Source of the DNA: Xanthobacteraceae bacterium
GTDB lineage: Bacteria; Pseudomonadota; Alphaproteobacteria; Rhizobiales; Xanthobacteraceae
NCBI GenBank assembly: GCA_019746355.1
Contig: JAIESC010000068.1
Coordinates: 1 to 64,000, forward strand
Direction: 5' to 3'
Length of the DNA stretch: 64,000 nucleotides
Under the pieces are notes generated by a model. It was not told the origin of the DNA, did not search any database, and saw only the letters and a program-made list of their open reading frames with translations. The stretch's first letter is position 1. Each line of letters starts with the position of its first letter. Below are positions 49,019 through 57,127 of this stretch, piece after piece. A program made the position numbers and the translations under genes.

Positions 49019-49825
49019 TTATGAACCTTTGAATTTTGCCGGACGCTTGGCGTGGAATGCCTCCACGCCCTCTTTGAAGTCGTCCGATTGCCGCAGCCGG
49101 CTGTAGCAATGCCCCTCGAGCTCGATTGCCGTGGTCAGCATAGCATCCTCGGTGTCGTTGAGCAGCTTCTTCGCCGTGCGCTGGGCGAGCGGCGAGAAGG
49201 CACGAAGCTCGTCCACCAGCGCGTCGGTCGCGGCTTCCAGCCGGTTGTCCGGCACGCATTCGGTGGCGATGCCCCAGTCATAGGCCTGCTTCGCCGGGAT
49301 GCGGCGCGAGCGCATGACGATGTCCTTGGTGCGCGTGATGCCGACGATCTTCTGCAGGCGGGCCGAGCCGCCGGAGCCGGGAATCTGGCCAAGCTTCTGC
49401 TCGGGCAGGGCGTAAAAGCCGGTCTCCGAGACGATGCGGAAGTCGCAGGCGAGCGAAATCTCGAAGCCCACGCCGAAGCAGTAGCCGCGGTTGGCGGCAA
49501 TGACGGGTTTCGAGCAGCGCGCCGGCGCGGCGATGTTCCAGGCAAGCTTGGAAACGGTCTCCGGCGTCGCCTCCATGAAGCCCTTGATGTTGCCGCCCGA
49601 TGAAAAGTGCTCACCGACCGCGCGCAGCACGATCACCCGCACGCGGGCGTCCTCGTCGAGCAGCTCGAAGGCGAGGCGGAGCTGGTCGCGTTGCGGCATC
49701 GAGATGACGTTGAGCGGCGGCCGGTCGAGGATGATGTCCGCGCGTTCGTGCTCCTCGTCGATCTCGACGCGGAAGCCGTCGGGCGATTTCAGGCGAAGGT
49801 CCTGGAAGACGATGGTCGAACTCAT
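49019..49825 (-). CDS. Enoyl-CoA hydratase/isomerase family protein
   Basis: A 268-residue crotonase: ADIILDRPPLNVISMPQRDQL, VIVLRAVGEHFSSGGNIKGF (oxyanion loop 1) and GYCFGVGFEISLACDFRIVSETGFYALPEQKLG-type text (oxyanion loop 2, Glu in ALPEQKLGQIPGSGG as a possible catalytic acid). It is translationally coupled to the CoA ligase gene: its ATG overlaps the ligase stop (ATGA, 49822-49825). The likely job is hydration or retro-aldol-type cleavage of an aryl-propenoyl-CoA or ring-derived CoA ester made by that ligase. If the substrate were a hydroxycinnamate this could be a feruloyl-CoA hydratase-lyase analogue, but its diagnostic residues are not established here. Confidence 0.9.
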   Translation of the reverse strand: MSSTIVFQDLRLKSPDGFRVEIDEEHERADIILDRPPLNVISMPQRDQLRLAFELLDEDARVRVIVLRAVGEHFSSGGNIKGFMEATPETVSKLAWNIAAPARCSKPVIAANRGYCFGVGFEISLACDFRIVSETGFYALPEQKLGQIPGSGGSARLQKIVGITRTKDIVMRSRRIPAKQAYDWGIATECVPDNRLEAATDALVDELRAFSPLAQRTAKKLLNDTEDAMLTTAIELEGHCYSRLRQSDDFKEGVEAFHAKRPAKFKGS

Positions 49826-51369
49826 GCAGCGGTTCCCTGTGAGCGCGGTGCGCTTTTTTCCGTCTGGTATTCGCCCGCGACCAGCAGGCGGCGCAACAGC
49901 TTGCCGACCGGCGATTTCGGGATCGCCTCGACGAACACGTAGCGGCGCGGCCGCTTGAAATTGGCGAGGCCGGACGCGCGGCAGAACTCGTCGAGCGCTT
50001 TCTCGTCGATGAGCGCGCTGCGCTTGATGAAGGCGGTGACGACGTTGCCCCAACGCTCGTCGGGCAGGCCGACGACGGCGACCTCGGACACGCATTGGTG
50101 CAGCGACAGGCAGCTTTCGATCTCGACCGGCGAGACATTCTCGCCGCCGGTGATGATCATGTCGTCGACGCGGCCGGTGACGAACAGGTCGCCGTCGGCG
50201 TCGAAATAGCCGGTGTCGCCGGTGAAGTACCAGCCCTGGCGCAGCGCCCTGGCGTCGGCCTCGGGCCTGCGCCAGTAGCCCTCGAAGGATTCGTCGCCGG
50301 CCAGCGCGGCGATGATCTCTCCCTCTTCCTTGGCCTGGGCGATGTCGTCGGGAGAGGCTGCGCCCAGACGCACCACGCGCACCATCTGGTTGATGCCGGC
50401 GCGCCCGGCCGAGCCCGGCTTGTTCGGTGCGTTCTGGTCGATGGTGAAGGTGTAGATTTCCGAAGAGCCGTAATGATTGACGAACAGCTCCGGCTTGAAG
50501 GCCGCGGTGAGCTCTTTCAGCAATCCGTCGGTCATCGATGCGCCGGCGAAGCCGATCTTGCGCACCGACGACACGTCGGTCTGGCGGAAACGCTCGTGAT
50601 GCACCAGATCGTGATAGAGCGTCGGCACCAGATAAAGATTGCTGATCTTCTCCTTCTCGATCAGCTCCAACGCCCGCACGCAATCGAAGCGCGGCAGGCA
50701 GACGAACGCGCCGCCGACCAGCGACATGGCGAGCAGCGAGCGCACGCCCATGGTGTGATAGAGCGGCATCACGCCGAGCGTTCGTTCGCCGTTCCGGTAA
50801 AGGTTCTGCGCCACCTGCGCCAGGGCCGCGGCCCGTTCGGCGCGCTGCCGGCGCGGCACACCCTTGGGCTTGGCCGTGGTGCCCGACGTATAGAGCATCA
50901 CCGACCAGGCTTCCGCGTCGACCCGCGGCAGCACCGCGCCATCGCCCGAAGCGACCAGCGTCTCGAAGGTCAGGTCGGCGGCCAGTCCGGCCGCGATCCG
51001 CGGCATCGCGCCCGCCGCCTTGGAGGCCTTCACCGCCTCCGCCGACACCGCCTCGTAGACCAGCGCCTTGGCCTCGGCGTTGTCGAGGCAGTAGTCCAGC
51101 TCATCCGCGGTCGAACGCCAGTTGAGCGGCGTGATGATGATGCCGGCGAACTGGCAGGCCCAGTGGATGGTCGCCGCCTGCCAATTGTTCTGCAGGACCG
51201 TCACAAGGTGGTCGCCGGGCCGAAGCTTCAGCGCGTCGAAGCCCGCGACCAGCGCCGAAATCCGCCGGTACCACTCGGCATAGGTGAAGCGCACGCCGCC
51301 ATCGACGATCGCGAGCGCGTTCGGGTCGCGCGCGACGCTGGCCAGAAAGCTTGTGCCGAGATCGAGCAT
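49822..51369 (-). CDS. AMP-binding acyl/aryl-CoA ligase
   Basis: A 515-residue adenylate-forming enzyme: SVMLYTSGTTAKPKGVPR (P-loop), GVMPLYHTMGVRSLLAMSLVGGAFV, FVNHYGSSEIYTF, GWYFTGDTGYFDADGDLFVTGRVDDMIITGGENV-type hinge, and the C-terminal PKSPVGKLLRRLL with the catalytic Lys. It activates a carboxylic acid as CoA thioester. Family position lies between long-chain acyl- and 4-coumarate-CoA ligases, so an aromatic or arylalkanoic acid is plausible. First gene of the leftward cluster. ATG at 51367-51369 is only 58 bases from the divergent UbiD-family start, so they share one compact control region. Confidence 0.9.
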   Translation of the reverse strand: MLDLGTSFLASVARDPNALAIVDGGVRFTYAEWYRRISALVAGFDALKLRPGDHLVTVLQNNWQAATIHWACQFAGIIITPLNWRSTADELDYCLDNAEAKALVYEAVSAEAVKASKAAGAMPRIAAGLAADLTFETLVASGDGAVLPRVDAEAWSVMLYTSGTTAKPKGVPRRQRAERAAALAQVAQNLYRNGERTLGVMPLYHTMGVRSLLAMSLVGGAFVCLPRFDCVRALELIEKEKISNLYLVPTLYHDLVHHERFRQTDVSSVRKIGFAGASMTDGLLKELTAAFKPELFVNHYGSSEIYTFTIDQNAPNKPGSAGRAGINQMVRVVRLGAASPDDIAQAKEEGEIIAALAGDESFEGYWRRPEADARALRQGWYFTGDTGYFDADGDLFVTGRVDDMIITGGENVSPVEIESCLSLHQCVSEVAVVGLPDERWGNVVTAFIKRSALIDEKALDEFCRASGLANFKRPRRYVFVEAIPKSPVGKLLRRLLVAGEYQTEKSAPRSQGTAA

Positions 51370-51398
51370 GGCGGGTTGCTTGTTCCTCGGTGTTCCTT

Positions 51399-51413
51399 GC
51401 ACCGCAACGGTGC
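51399..51413. promoter_or_regulatory. Candidate operator palindrome in the ligase/UbiD divergent promoter
   Basis: GCACCG-CAA-CGGTGC is a perfect 6-3-6 inverted repeat near the centre of the 58-base divergent gap. A dimeric regulator bound there could control both directions. No regulator gene is present in the cluster, and the short length means chance cannot be excluded. Confidence 0.35.
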
Positions 51414-51427
51414 TACATGTCCACCCC

Positions 51428-52867
51428 ATGAATAAGCATGAGTTGCAGCCCAAATCCGGCCGGGGTCGCGGGGACAATGCGCCGCAGCCGGTCCGCACCT
51501 TGCGCGACTGGCTCGACCATCTTGCCGCGCGCGACCGGCTGGCCGTGCTCGAGCCGAATGTCGGGCTGAAGTTCGAGCTTTCGGCCTATGCCAAGCGGCT
51601 CGATGGGCAACGCGCCACGGTGTTTCCCAAGCCGGACGGCCATCCGATCCCGGTGGTTTCCGGGCTCGTGTCCGATCGCGGCTGGATGGCCGAGGCGATG
51701 GGCGTCGACCCGTCGGAGATGCTGGCCGAGTTCCAGAAGGCTGCGGAAAACCCGCTGCCGTGGGATGAGGTGAAAGCGGCTCCGGCGCAGGAGGTGGTCC
51801 ATCGCGGCGCAAATCTGGACCTCGCCAAGATCCTGCCGCTGCCGACCCACAACGAGCACGACGGCGGTCCCTACATCGCTGCGGGCCTGATGATCGTTCG
51901 CAATCCGAAAACCGGAAAGCAGAACGTCTCGATCCATCGCTGCCAGCTCACCGGTCCTAACCGCCTGGGCGTGCTGGTGCTGCCGCGGCACACCTTCGTG
52001 TTCCAGCGCATGGCGGAGGAGGCGGGCGAGCCGCTCGACGCGGCGATCGTCATCGGCATCGATCCGCTGACGCTCTTGGCTTCACAGGCGATCGTGCCGA
52101 TCGACCACGACGAGCTCGAGATCGCGGGTGCCCTGCAGCACCGGCCGCTGCCGGTGGTGAAATGCGTCGCGAGCGACATCCGCGTGCCGGCCGAGGCCGA
52201 GATCGTGGTCGAAGGCCGCTTCCTGCCGAACGTGCGCGAGCCGGAAGGGCCGTTCGGGGAATTCCCGCAATATTACGGCGAGCGCGCGCCGCGCGAGGTG
52301 ATGGAGATCGTCGCGGTCACCCACCGCAAGGACGCGATCTTCCACACCATCGTCGGCGGCGGGCTGGAGCATCAGCTCCTTGGCGCGATCCCGAAGGAAG
52401 CGACGCTGCTGACGCATCTGCGGCGGAACTTCCCGAACGTGCTCGACGTGCACCTGTCGCCCGGCGGCGTCATGCGCTTCCACCTGTTCGTCAGGATCAG
52501 GAAGACCCAGGAAGGACAGGGCAAGAACGTGATCCTCGGCGCGTTCGCCGGCTCGTTCGACCTGAAGCACGTCATCGTCGTCGACGAGGACGTGGACATC
52601 CACAATCCGACCGAGGTCGAGTGGGCGGTGGCGACGCGTTTTCAGGCTGACCGCGACCTGGTCATCGTGCCGGACAGCCAGGGCTCCAAGCTCGATCCGT
52701 CGAACCGTGACGGCGTCGGCGCCAAGATGGGCATCGACGCGACCAAGCCGTTCAAGGCGCCGGAGATGCAGTTCAAGCGCATCCGCGTGCCGGGCGAGGA
52801 GGCGATCGACGTGGCCGAGGCGCTCAAGCGCTCGGGCAGCGACTGGCGGGCGGCGCTCAAGTCGTAG
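51428..52867 (+). CDS. UbiD family decarboxylase (prenylated-FMN dependent)
   Basis: A 479-residue protein of the UbiD family. LDLAKILPLPTHNEHDGGPYIAAGL and NVSIHRCQLTGPNRLGV are conserved. The catalytic pair Glu273 and Glu278 lies in EPEGPFGEFPQYY and corresponds to Glu277/Glu282 of fungal Fdc1; an Arg is expected in the IHRCQ or later basic segment. These enzymes reversibly decarboxylate aromatic or unsaturated acids using prenyl-FMN made by a UbiX partner, which is not in the window. Divergent from the ligase/oxygenase operon, it probably trims a carboxyl group from an aromatic intermediate. It is unlikely to be ubiquinone-specific UbiD in this context. Confidence 0.92.
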   Translation: MNKHELQPKSGRGRGDNAPQPVRTLRDWLDHLAARDRLAVLEPNVGLKFELSAYAKRLDGQRATVFPKPDGHPIPVVSGLVSDRGWMAEAMGVDPSEMLAEFQKAAENPLPWDEVKAAPAQEVVHRGANLDLAKILPLPTHNEHDGGPYIAAGLMIVRNPKTGKQNVSIHRCQLTGPNRLGVLVLPRHTFVFQRMAEEAGEPLDAAIVIGIDPLTLLASQAIVPIDHDELEIAGALQHRPLPVVKCVASDIRVPAEAEIVVEGRFLPNVREPEGPFGEFPQYYGERAPREVMEIVAVTHRKDAIFHTIVGGGLEHQLLGAIPKEATLLTHLRRNFPNVLDVHLSPGGVMRFHLFVRIRKTQEGQGKNVILGAFAGSFDLKHVIVVDEDVDIHNPTEVEWAVATRFQADRDLVIVPDSQGSKLDPSNRDGVGAKMGIDATKPFKAPEMQFKRIRVPGEEAIDVAEALKRSGSDWRAALKS

Positions 52868-52879
52868 TTCTATCCGCGG

Positions 52880-52978
52880 GTCATTCCGGGGCCGGCCGAA
52901 GGCCGGAGCCCGGAATCCATAACCACAGCTGCGGAGTATGGATTCCGGGCTCGCGACTTCCTCGCGCCCCGGAATGAC
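52880..52978. repeat. Family A intergenic palindrome
   Basis: Copy with outer arms GTCATTCCGGGGC/GCCCCGGAATGAC and tip hairpins GCCGGCCGAAGGCCGG and GCGACTTCCTCGC. It occupies the space between the UbiD-family gene and the ATP-grasp gene. The rest of this 295-base gap shows only a purine-rich RBS region before 53163. Confidence 0.9.
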
Positions 52979-53162
52979 GCCGGAGGATCATTGCTGGCAC
53001 CTCGCCGTGGTCCCTAAGAGCTTTGCCCAAATTCCAGGCATCCACAGGTTGCAATTGCAGCCTAAAGCCCTCTTTACCCGGCCGGGCGATTGGCGCGAGG
53101 CTTGCAGCACGACATTGGAACACCTGCGGGGGGAGGCGACTTGAAGCCCCGGCGGGGGGAGA

Positions 53163-54587
53163 ATGCCGGTGGGGCTTGTTTTCGATGAGATGAAGGGGAC
53201 CGACGGACAGGTTCGGGCTCCCTATTCAGAACTCTCCAAGTGGCTGGGCGACGTCACGCCCGACGTGCTGGACTATCGTCGTCGCGAGGCGGAATTGTTG
53301 TTCCGGAGGATCGGCATCACCTTCGCGGTCTATGGCGAGGCGGATTCGACGGAGCGGCTGATCCCGTTCGACGTCATTCCCCGCATCCTCGCCGCGAGGG
53401 AATGGGACCTGCTCCGGAAGGGCCTCGAGCAGCGCGTCAAGGCGATCAACCTCTATCTTGCCGACATCTACGGCCGCCGCGAGGTGCTGCGCGCCGGCAT
53501 CGTGCCGGAAGACCTGGTGTTCCGGAATCCCGTCTTCCGGCCGGAGATGAACGGCCAGAAGGTGCCGCACAACATCTACGTCCACATCGCCGGCATCGAC
53601 ATCGTCCGCGTCGATCCCGAGACCTTCTACGTTCTGGAAGACAACGCCCGTACGCCCTCCGGCGTCTCCTACATGCTGGAGAACCGCGAGATCATGATGC
53701 GGCTGTTCCCGGAGCTGTTCGCGCGGCACCGCGTGGCGCCGGTCGAGAACTATCCGGACGAGCTGCTCGCGACGCTGAAGTCGGTCGCGCCGGAATCCGC
53801 GTCGGGTGAGCCGACCGTCGCGCTGCTCACGCCCGGCATCTACAACTCGGCCTATTACGAGCACTCGTTTCTGGCCGACAAGCTCGGCATCGACCTGGTC
53901 GAGGGCCGCGACCTGTTCGTGAAATCGGGCTTTGTCTACATGCGCACGACCCAGGGGCCGAAGCGCGTCGACGTGATCTACCGCAGGGTCGACGACGACT
54001 TCCTTGATCCGCTCGCCTTCCGCCCGGACTCGGCGCTGGGCGTCGCCGGCATCATGTCGGCCTATCAGGCCGGGCACGTGACGCTTGCCAATGCGGTCGG
54101 CACCGGCATCGCCGACGACAAGGCGATCTACAGCTACATGCCGGACATCCTGAAATTCTATCTGAACGAGGAGCCGATCCTCAAAAACGTGCCGACCTGG
54201 CGCTGCCGCGAGCCCGACCAGCTCGCTTACGTGCTCGATCACCTCGACGAGCTGGTGGTGAAGGAGGTGCACGGCTCGGGCGGCTACGGCATGCTGATCG
54301 GGCCCGCCGCCGAAAAGACGCAGGTCGCGAACTTCCGCACCAAGCTCAAGCTCAATCCGCGCAACTTCATCGCCCAGCCGACGCTGGCGCTCTCCACATG
54401 CCCGACCTGTGTCGACGCCGGCATCGCGCCGCGCCATGTCGACCTGCGTCCCTTCGTGCTGACCGGCCGTGACAAGATCCGCATCGTGCCTGGCGGGCTC
54501 ACGCGCGTGGCACTGAAGGCCGGCTCGCTGGTGGTGAACTCCAGCCAGGGCGGCGGGACCAAAGATACTTGGGTGCTCGATAGATGA
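53163..54587 (+). CDS. Circularly permuted ATP-grasp protein (type 2)
   Basis: A 474-residue protein: YSELSKWLGDVTPDVLDYRRREAELLFRRIGITFAVYGE-type opening, FRNPVFRPEM, IDIVRVDPETFYVLEDNARTPSGVSYMLENR (metal- and ATP-binding), GIYNSAYYEHSFLADKLGIDLVEGRDL, and ELVVKEVHGSGGYGMLIGP late in the chain. The order of ATP-grasp elements is permuted, as in the group found with alpha-E and transglutaminase proteins. Iyer, Aravind and colleagues predicted these as amidoligases making small peptides or modifying proteins. The alpha-E gene follows 23 bases downstream. GGGGGGAG precedes ATG at 53163. The reaction product is unknown. Confidence 0.92.
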   Translation: MPVGLVFDEMKGTDGQVRAPYSELSKWLGDVTPDVLDYRRREAELLFRRIGITFAVYGEADSTERLIPFDVIPRILAAREWDLLRKGLEQRVKAINLYLADIYGRREVLRAGIVPEDLVFRNPVFRPEMNGQKVPHNIYVHIAGIDIVRVDPETFYVLEDNARTPSGVSYMLENREIMMRLFPELFARHRVAPVENYPDELLATLKSVAPESASGEPTVALLTPGIYNSAYYEHSFLADKLGIDLVEGRDLFVKSGFVYMRTTQGPKRVDVIYRRVDDDFLDPLAFRPDSALGVAGIMSAYQAGHVTLANAVGTGIADDKAIYSYMPDILKFYLNEEPILKNVPTWRCREPDQLAYVLDHLDELVVKEVHGSGGYGMLIGPAAEKTQVANFRTKLKLNPRNFIAQPTLALSTCPTCVDAGIAPRHVDLRPFVLTGRDKIRIVPGGLTRVALKAGSLVVNSSQGGGTKDTWVLDR

Positions 54588-54610
54588 TTTGGGTGTTGGA
54601 CCGCTGACCG

Positions 54611-55552
54611 ATGCTTTCCCGCACCGCCGATAACCTTTACTGGCTCGCGCGCTACGTCGAACGCGCCGAATATCTCGCACGCATCCTCGAAGCGACCCAG
54701 CGGCTCACCGCCATGCCGCTCGAATATGTCGGCGAGACCAACGAGTGGGAATCCGCACTCGCCACCGCCGGATGCTCCAGCGCCTTCTTCGCCGTGCATG
54801 AGGAGGCCAACGAGGAAACCGTCACCGACTTCCTCGCCTTCTCCACCTCCAACCCGTCATCGATCCGCAACTGCTTCGAGGTCGCCCGCACCAACGCGCG
54901 CGCGGTGCGCACCGCGCTGACCATGGAGATGTGGGACGCGATCAACACCACCTGGCTCGAACTGAAGCGCTTCGGCAACCGGCCATCGTCGCGCGAAGAG
55001 TTCGCGCGCTTTCTCACCTGGGTGCAGGAATCCTCTTTGCGCTACGACGGCTCGGCCTACCGGACCATGCTGCGCAACGATGCCTACTGGTTCTCCCGGC
55101 TCGGCGTCTTCATCGAGCGCGCCGACAACACAGCACGCATCCTCGATGTGAAGTACCATCTGCTGCTGCCGGAGTTGGAGCATGTCGGCGGCCCGCTCGA
55201 TTATTACCAATGGGCTGGCATCCTGCGCTCGGTCTCGGCGCTCACCGCCTATCATTGGGTCTATCGCGAAAGCCTGAAACCCTGGCTGATCGCCGACCTG
55301 CTGATGCTCAACGAGCAGATGCCGCGCTCGCTTGCGAGCTGCTACGAGAACCTGGTGCAGAACCTCGACCGCATCGCCGGCGCCTATGGCCGCCAGGGCC
55401 CGGCGCAGCGGCAGGCGCGCGCGATCCGGACGCGCTTGCAGAACAGCCGCATGGAGGAAATCTTTCAGTCCGGCCTGCACGAGTTCATCACGTCGTTCAT
55501 CACCGACAACAACAAGCTCGGCTCGGCGATCACGCAGCAGTATCTGGCGTGA
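54611..55552 (+). CDS. Alpha-E domain protein (ATP-grasp partner)
   Basis: A 313-residue, almost wholly helical protein of the alpha-E family. LSRTADNLYWLARYVERAEYLARILEA is the nearly invariant start, with conserved R and E residues. YWFSRLGVFIERADNTARILDVKYHLLLPE and AYHWVYRESLKPWLIADLLMLNEQMPRSLASC follow later. Alpha-E proteins always travel with the permuted ATP-grasp and a transglutaminase-like protease, and may bind a cofactor or act in the same peptide-ligation step. Here the transglutaminase gene is not next but 2.9 kb downstream, after a regulatory module. Confidence 0.92.
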   Translation: MLSRTADNLYWLARYVERAEYLARILEATQRLTAMPLEYVGETNEWESALATAGCSSAFFAVHEEANEETVTDFLAFSTSNPSSIRNCFEVARTNARAVRTALTMEMWDAINTTWLELKRFGNRPSSREEFARFLTWVQESSLRYDGSAYRTMLRNDAYWFSRLGVFIERADNTARILDVKYHLLLPELEHVGGPLDYYQWAGILRSVSALTAYHWVYRESLKPWLIADLLMLNEQMPRSLASCYENLVQNLDRIAGAYGRQGPAQRQARAIRTRLQNSRMEEIFQSGLHEFITSFITDNNKLGSAITQQYLA

Positions 55553-55562
55553 AGCTCCCCAC

Positions 55563-55702
55563 GGTCATTCCGGGGCGCGAGCGAAGCGAGCGAGCCCGGA
55601 ATCCAGTTCTGAAAAAGTCCCTGCTTGTCCGGATTCCGGGCTCGCGCCCATAGCGCGTCGAAGACGCGCGTGAACGCGCTGGCGAGCGTGCCCCGGAATG
55701 AC
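55563..55702. repeat. Family A palindrome carrying a nested family B unit
   Basis: Outer arms GTCATTCCGGGGC/GCCCCGGAATGAC. In the second half the sequence CGCCCATAGCGCGTCG...GAACGCGCT (about 55645-55684) is a family B unit replacing the small tip hairpin, as at 26803-26940. It lies exactly between the alpha-E gene and the inserted CpxP/two-component module. Confidence 0.9.
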
Positions 55703-55820
55703 GCCGGTGCGACAGCTGCGCTTTACGTAACTTTACATTCGGGACAAACGCCGGAAATCGGCCGCTTCCATGTTGGGTCCAGTGGCGATGCCGCTGATGA
55801 CTCAAGTGAAGGAGATTTTC

Positions 55821-56420
55821 ATGTCCGATAATGCAAACACGCCGGTCTCCGGCACCGTTTTGCCGCCCAACCGCAGCCGCCGCACCGGCTGGATCGTGGC
55901 CGCCGTCATTGCCGCGGGCCTCACCGGCGCCGCAGCGTCGAGCGCGCTCAGCCACGGCTTCGGGTTCGGCCCGCACGGCTTCGGCCCGGGCGCCTGGCAT
56001 GGCCGCTTCATGGGCGGTCCGCTCGATCCCAAGCAGATCGAGGACCGCGCCGACCGTGCGGTCCGCCACATCGCCATCGAGATCGACGCGAACAACGAGC
56101 AGCAGGAGAAGCTGCGCAACGTGGTGCGAAACGCGGTCAGGGACATCCTGCCGATGCGCGAGAAGGCGCACGCCGCCCGCGCGCGGGCCCGCGAACTGCT
56201 GACCCAGGACAAGGTCGACCGCGCCGAGATCGAAAAGTTCCGCAACGACCAGGCTGTGCTGGCCGATGCGTTCTCGAAACGGGTGGCGCAGGCGGTCGGG
56301 GACGCCGCTGAAATCCTTACCCCCGAGCAGCGGCGTAAGATTGCCGACCGCCTGCCGCCATCCGGCCATGGTCCCGGATTCGGCCCGGGGTTCGGCCCCG
56401 GCTCGCACTGGAATCGGTGA
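55821..56420 (+). CDS. CpxP/Spy-like periplasmic protein with LTxxQ-type motif
   Basis: A 199-residue protein. A basic N-terminal stretch and one hydrophobic segment (WIVAAVIAAGLTGAAASSAL) act as signal/anchor. A His/Gly/Phe-rich part (HGFGFGPHGFGPGAWHGRF) could bind metal. A helical domain then has NEQQEKLRNVVRNAVRDILPMR and EILTPEQRRKIADRL, the latter being the LTPEQR motif of CpxP/Spy. The C-terminus repeats the Gly-Phe-His pattern. CpxP-like proteins sense envelope stress or metals and restrain a histidine kinase. Here a response regulator and kinase follow in the same operon. AAGGAG eight bases before ATG at 55821 is strong. Confidence 0.85.
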   Translation: MSDNANTPVSGTVLPPNRSRRTGWIVAAVIAAGLTGAAASSALSHGFGFGPHGFGPGAWHGRFMGGPLDPKQIEDRADRAVRHIAIEIDANNEQQEKLRNVVRNAVRDILPMREKAHAARARARELLTQDKVDRAEIEKFRNDQAVLADAFSKRVAQAVGDAAEILTPEQRRKIADRLPPSGHGPGFGPGFGPGSHWNR

Positions 56421-56432
56421 TAAAGTCGCTCC

Positions 56433-57119
56433 GTGGCCGAGCGCATTCTCTTGATCGAGGACGACCCGCGTCTTGCCGAGATGGTCAAGAACTATCTCGG
56501 CGAGGCCGGTTTTGCGGTGACGGTCGCGGCGCGCGGCAACGACGGCATCGCGCTCGAGGCGCGCGAGACGTTCGACGCACTGGTGCTCGACCTGATGCTT
56601 CCCGACATCGACGGCCTCGAAGTCTGCCGCCGCATCCGCGCGCGCTCGCAGACGCCGATCCTGATGCTGACCGCGCGGGGCGATGCGATGGACCGCGTGG
56701 TCGGGCTCGAAATTGGCGCCGACGACTATTTGCCCAAGCCGTTCGAGCCGCGCGAGATGCTGGCGCGGCTGCGCGCGATCCTGCGCCGCCGCGGCCGCGA
56801 GCAGCGCAACGATACGCTGCGGTTCGGCCGGCTCGAGATCGACGCGGGCTCGCGCACCGCCCGGCTCGACGGCAACGAATGCGCGCTGACCGGCTATCAG
56901 TTCTCGCTGCTGCTCACGCTTGCGCAGCATGCCGGCCGCGTCATGTCGCGCGATGCGATCATGGATGCGATGAAGCACGAGAAGCTCGACGCGTTCGACC
57001 GTTCGATCGACGTGCATATCTCCCGCATCCGTGCCGCCATCGAAGACGATCCGAAGAAGCCGCGGCGGATCGTGACCGTGCGCGGCGCGGGCTATGTGTT
57101 CGCCAAGGCGCAGGACTAA
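56433..57119 (+). CDS. OmpR-family response regulator
   Basis: A 228-residue two-domain regulator. The receiver has the acidic pair near D10-D11, phospho-acceptor Asp53 (LVLDLMLPD), Thr in LTARG, and Lys102 (PKPFEP). The C-terminal winged helix has LTGYQFSLLLTLAQHAGRVMSRDAIMDAM and SIDVHISRIRAAIEDDPKKPRRIVTVRGAGYVF. It starts with GTG at 56433, 12 bases after the CpxP-like gene. With the following kinase it forms a CpxAR-like two-component system, probably answering envelope or metal stress. Its targets are not visible, but its own operon is a likely one. Confidence 0.94.
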   Translation: MAERILLIEDDPRLAEMVKNYLGEAGFAVTVAARGNDGIALEARETFDALVLDLMLPDIDGLEVCRRIRARSQTPILMLTARGDAMDRVVGLEIGADDYLPKPFEPREMLARLRAILRRRGREQRNDTLRFGRLEIDAGSRTARLDGNECALTGYQFSLLLTLAQHAGRVMSRDAIMDAMKHEKLDAFDRSIDVHISRIRAAIEDDPKKPRRIVTVRGAGYVFAKAQD

Positions 57120-57127
57120 AGGCGACC

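Noticed and set aside
51428..52867. The UbiD-family gene considered as ubiquinone-pathway ubiD.
   Set aside because: Its context is a catabolic aromatic cluster with no ubiquinone genes. Many UbiD-family proteins act on other aromatic acids.
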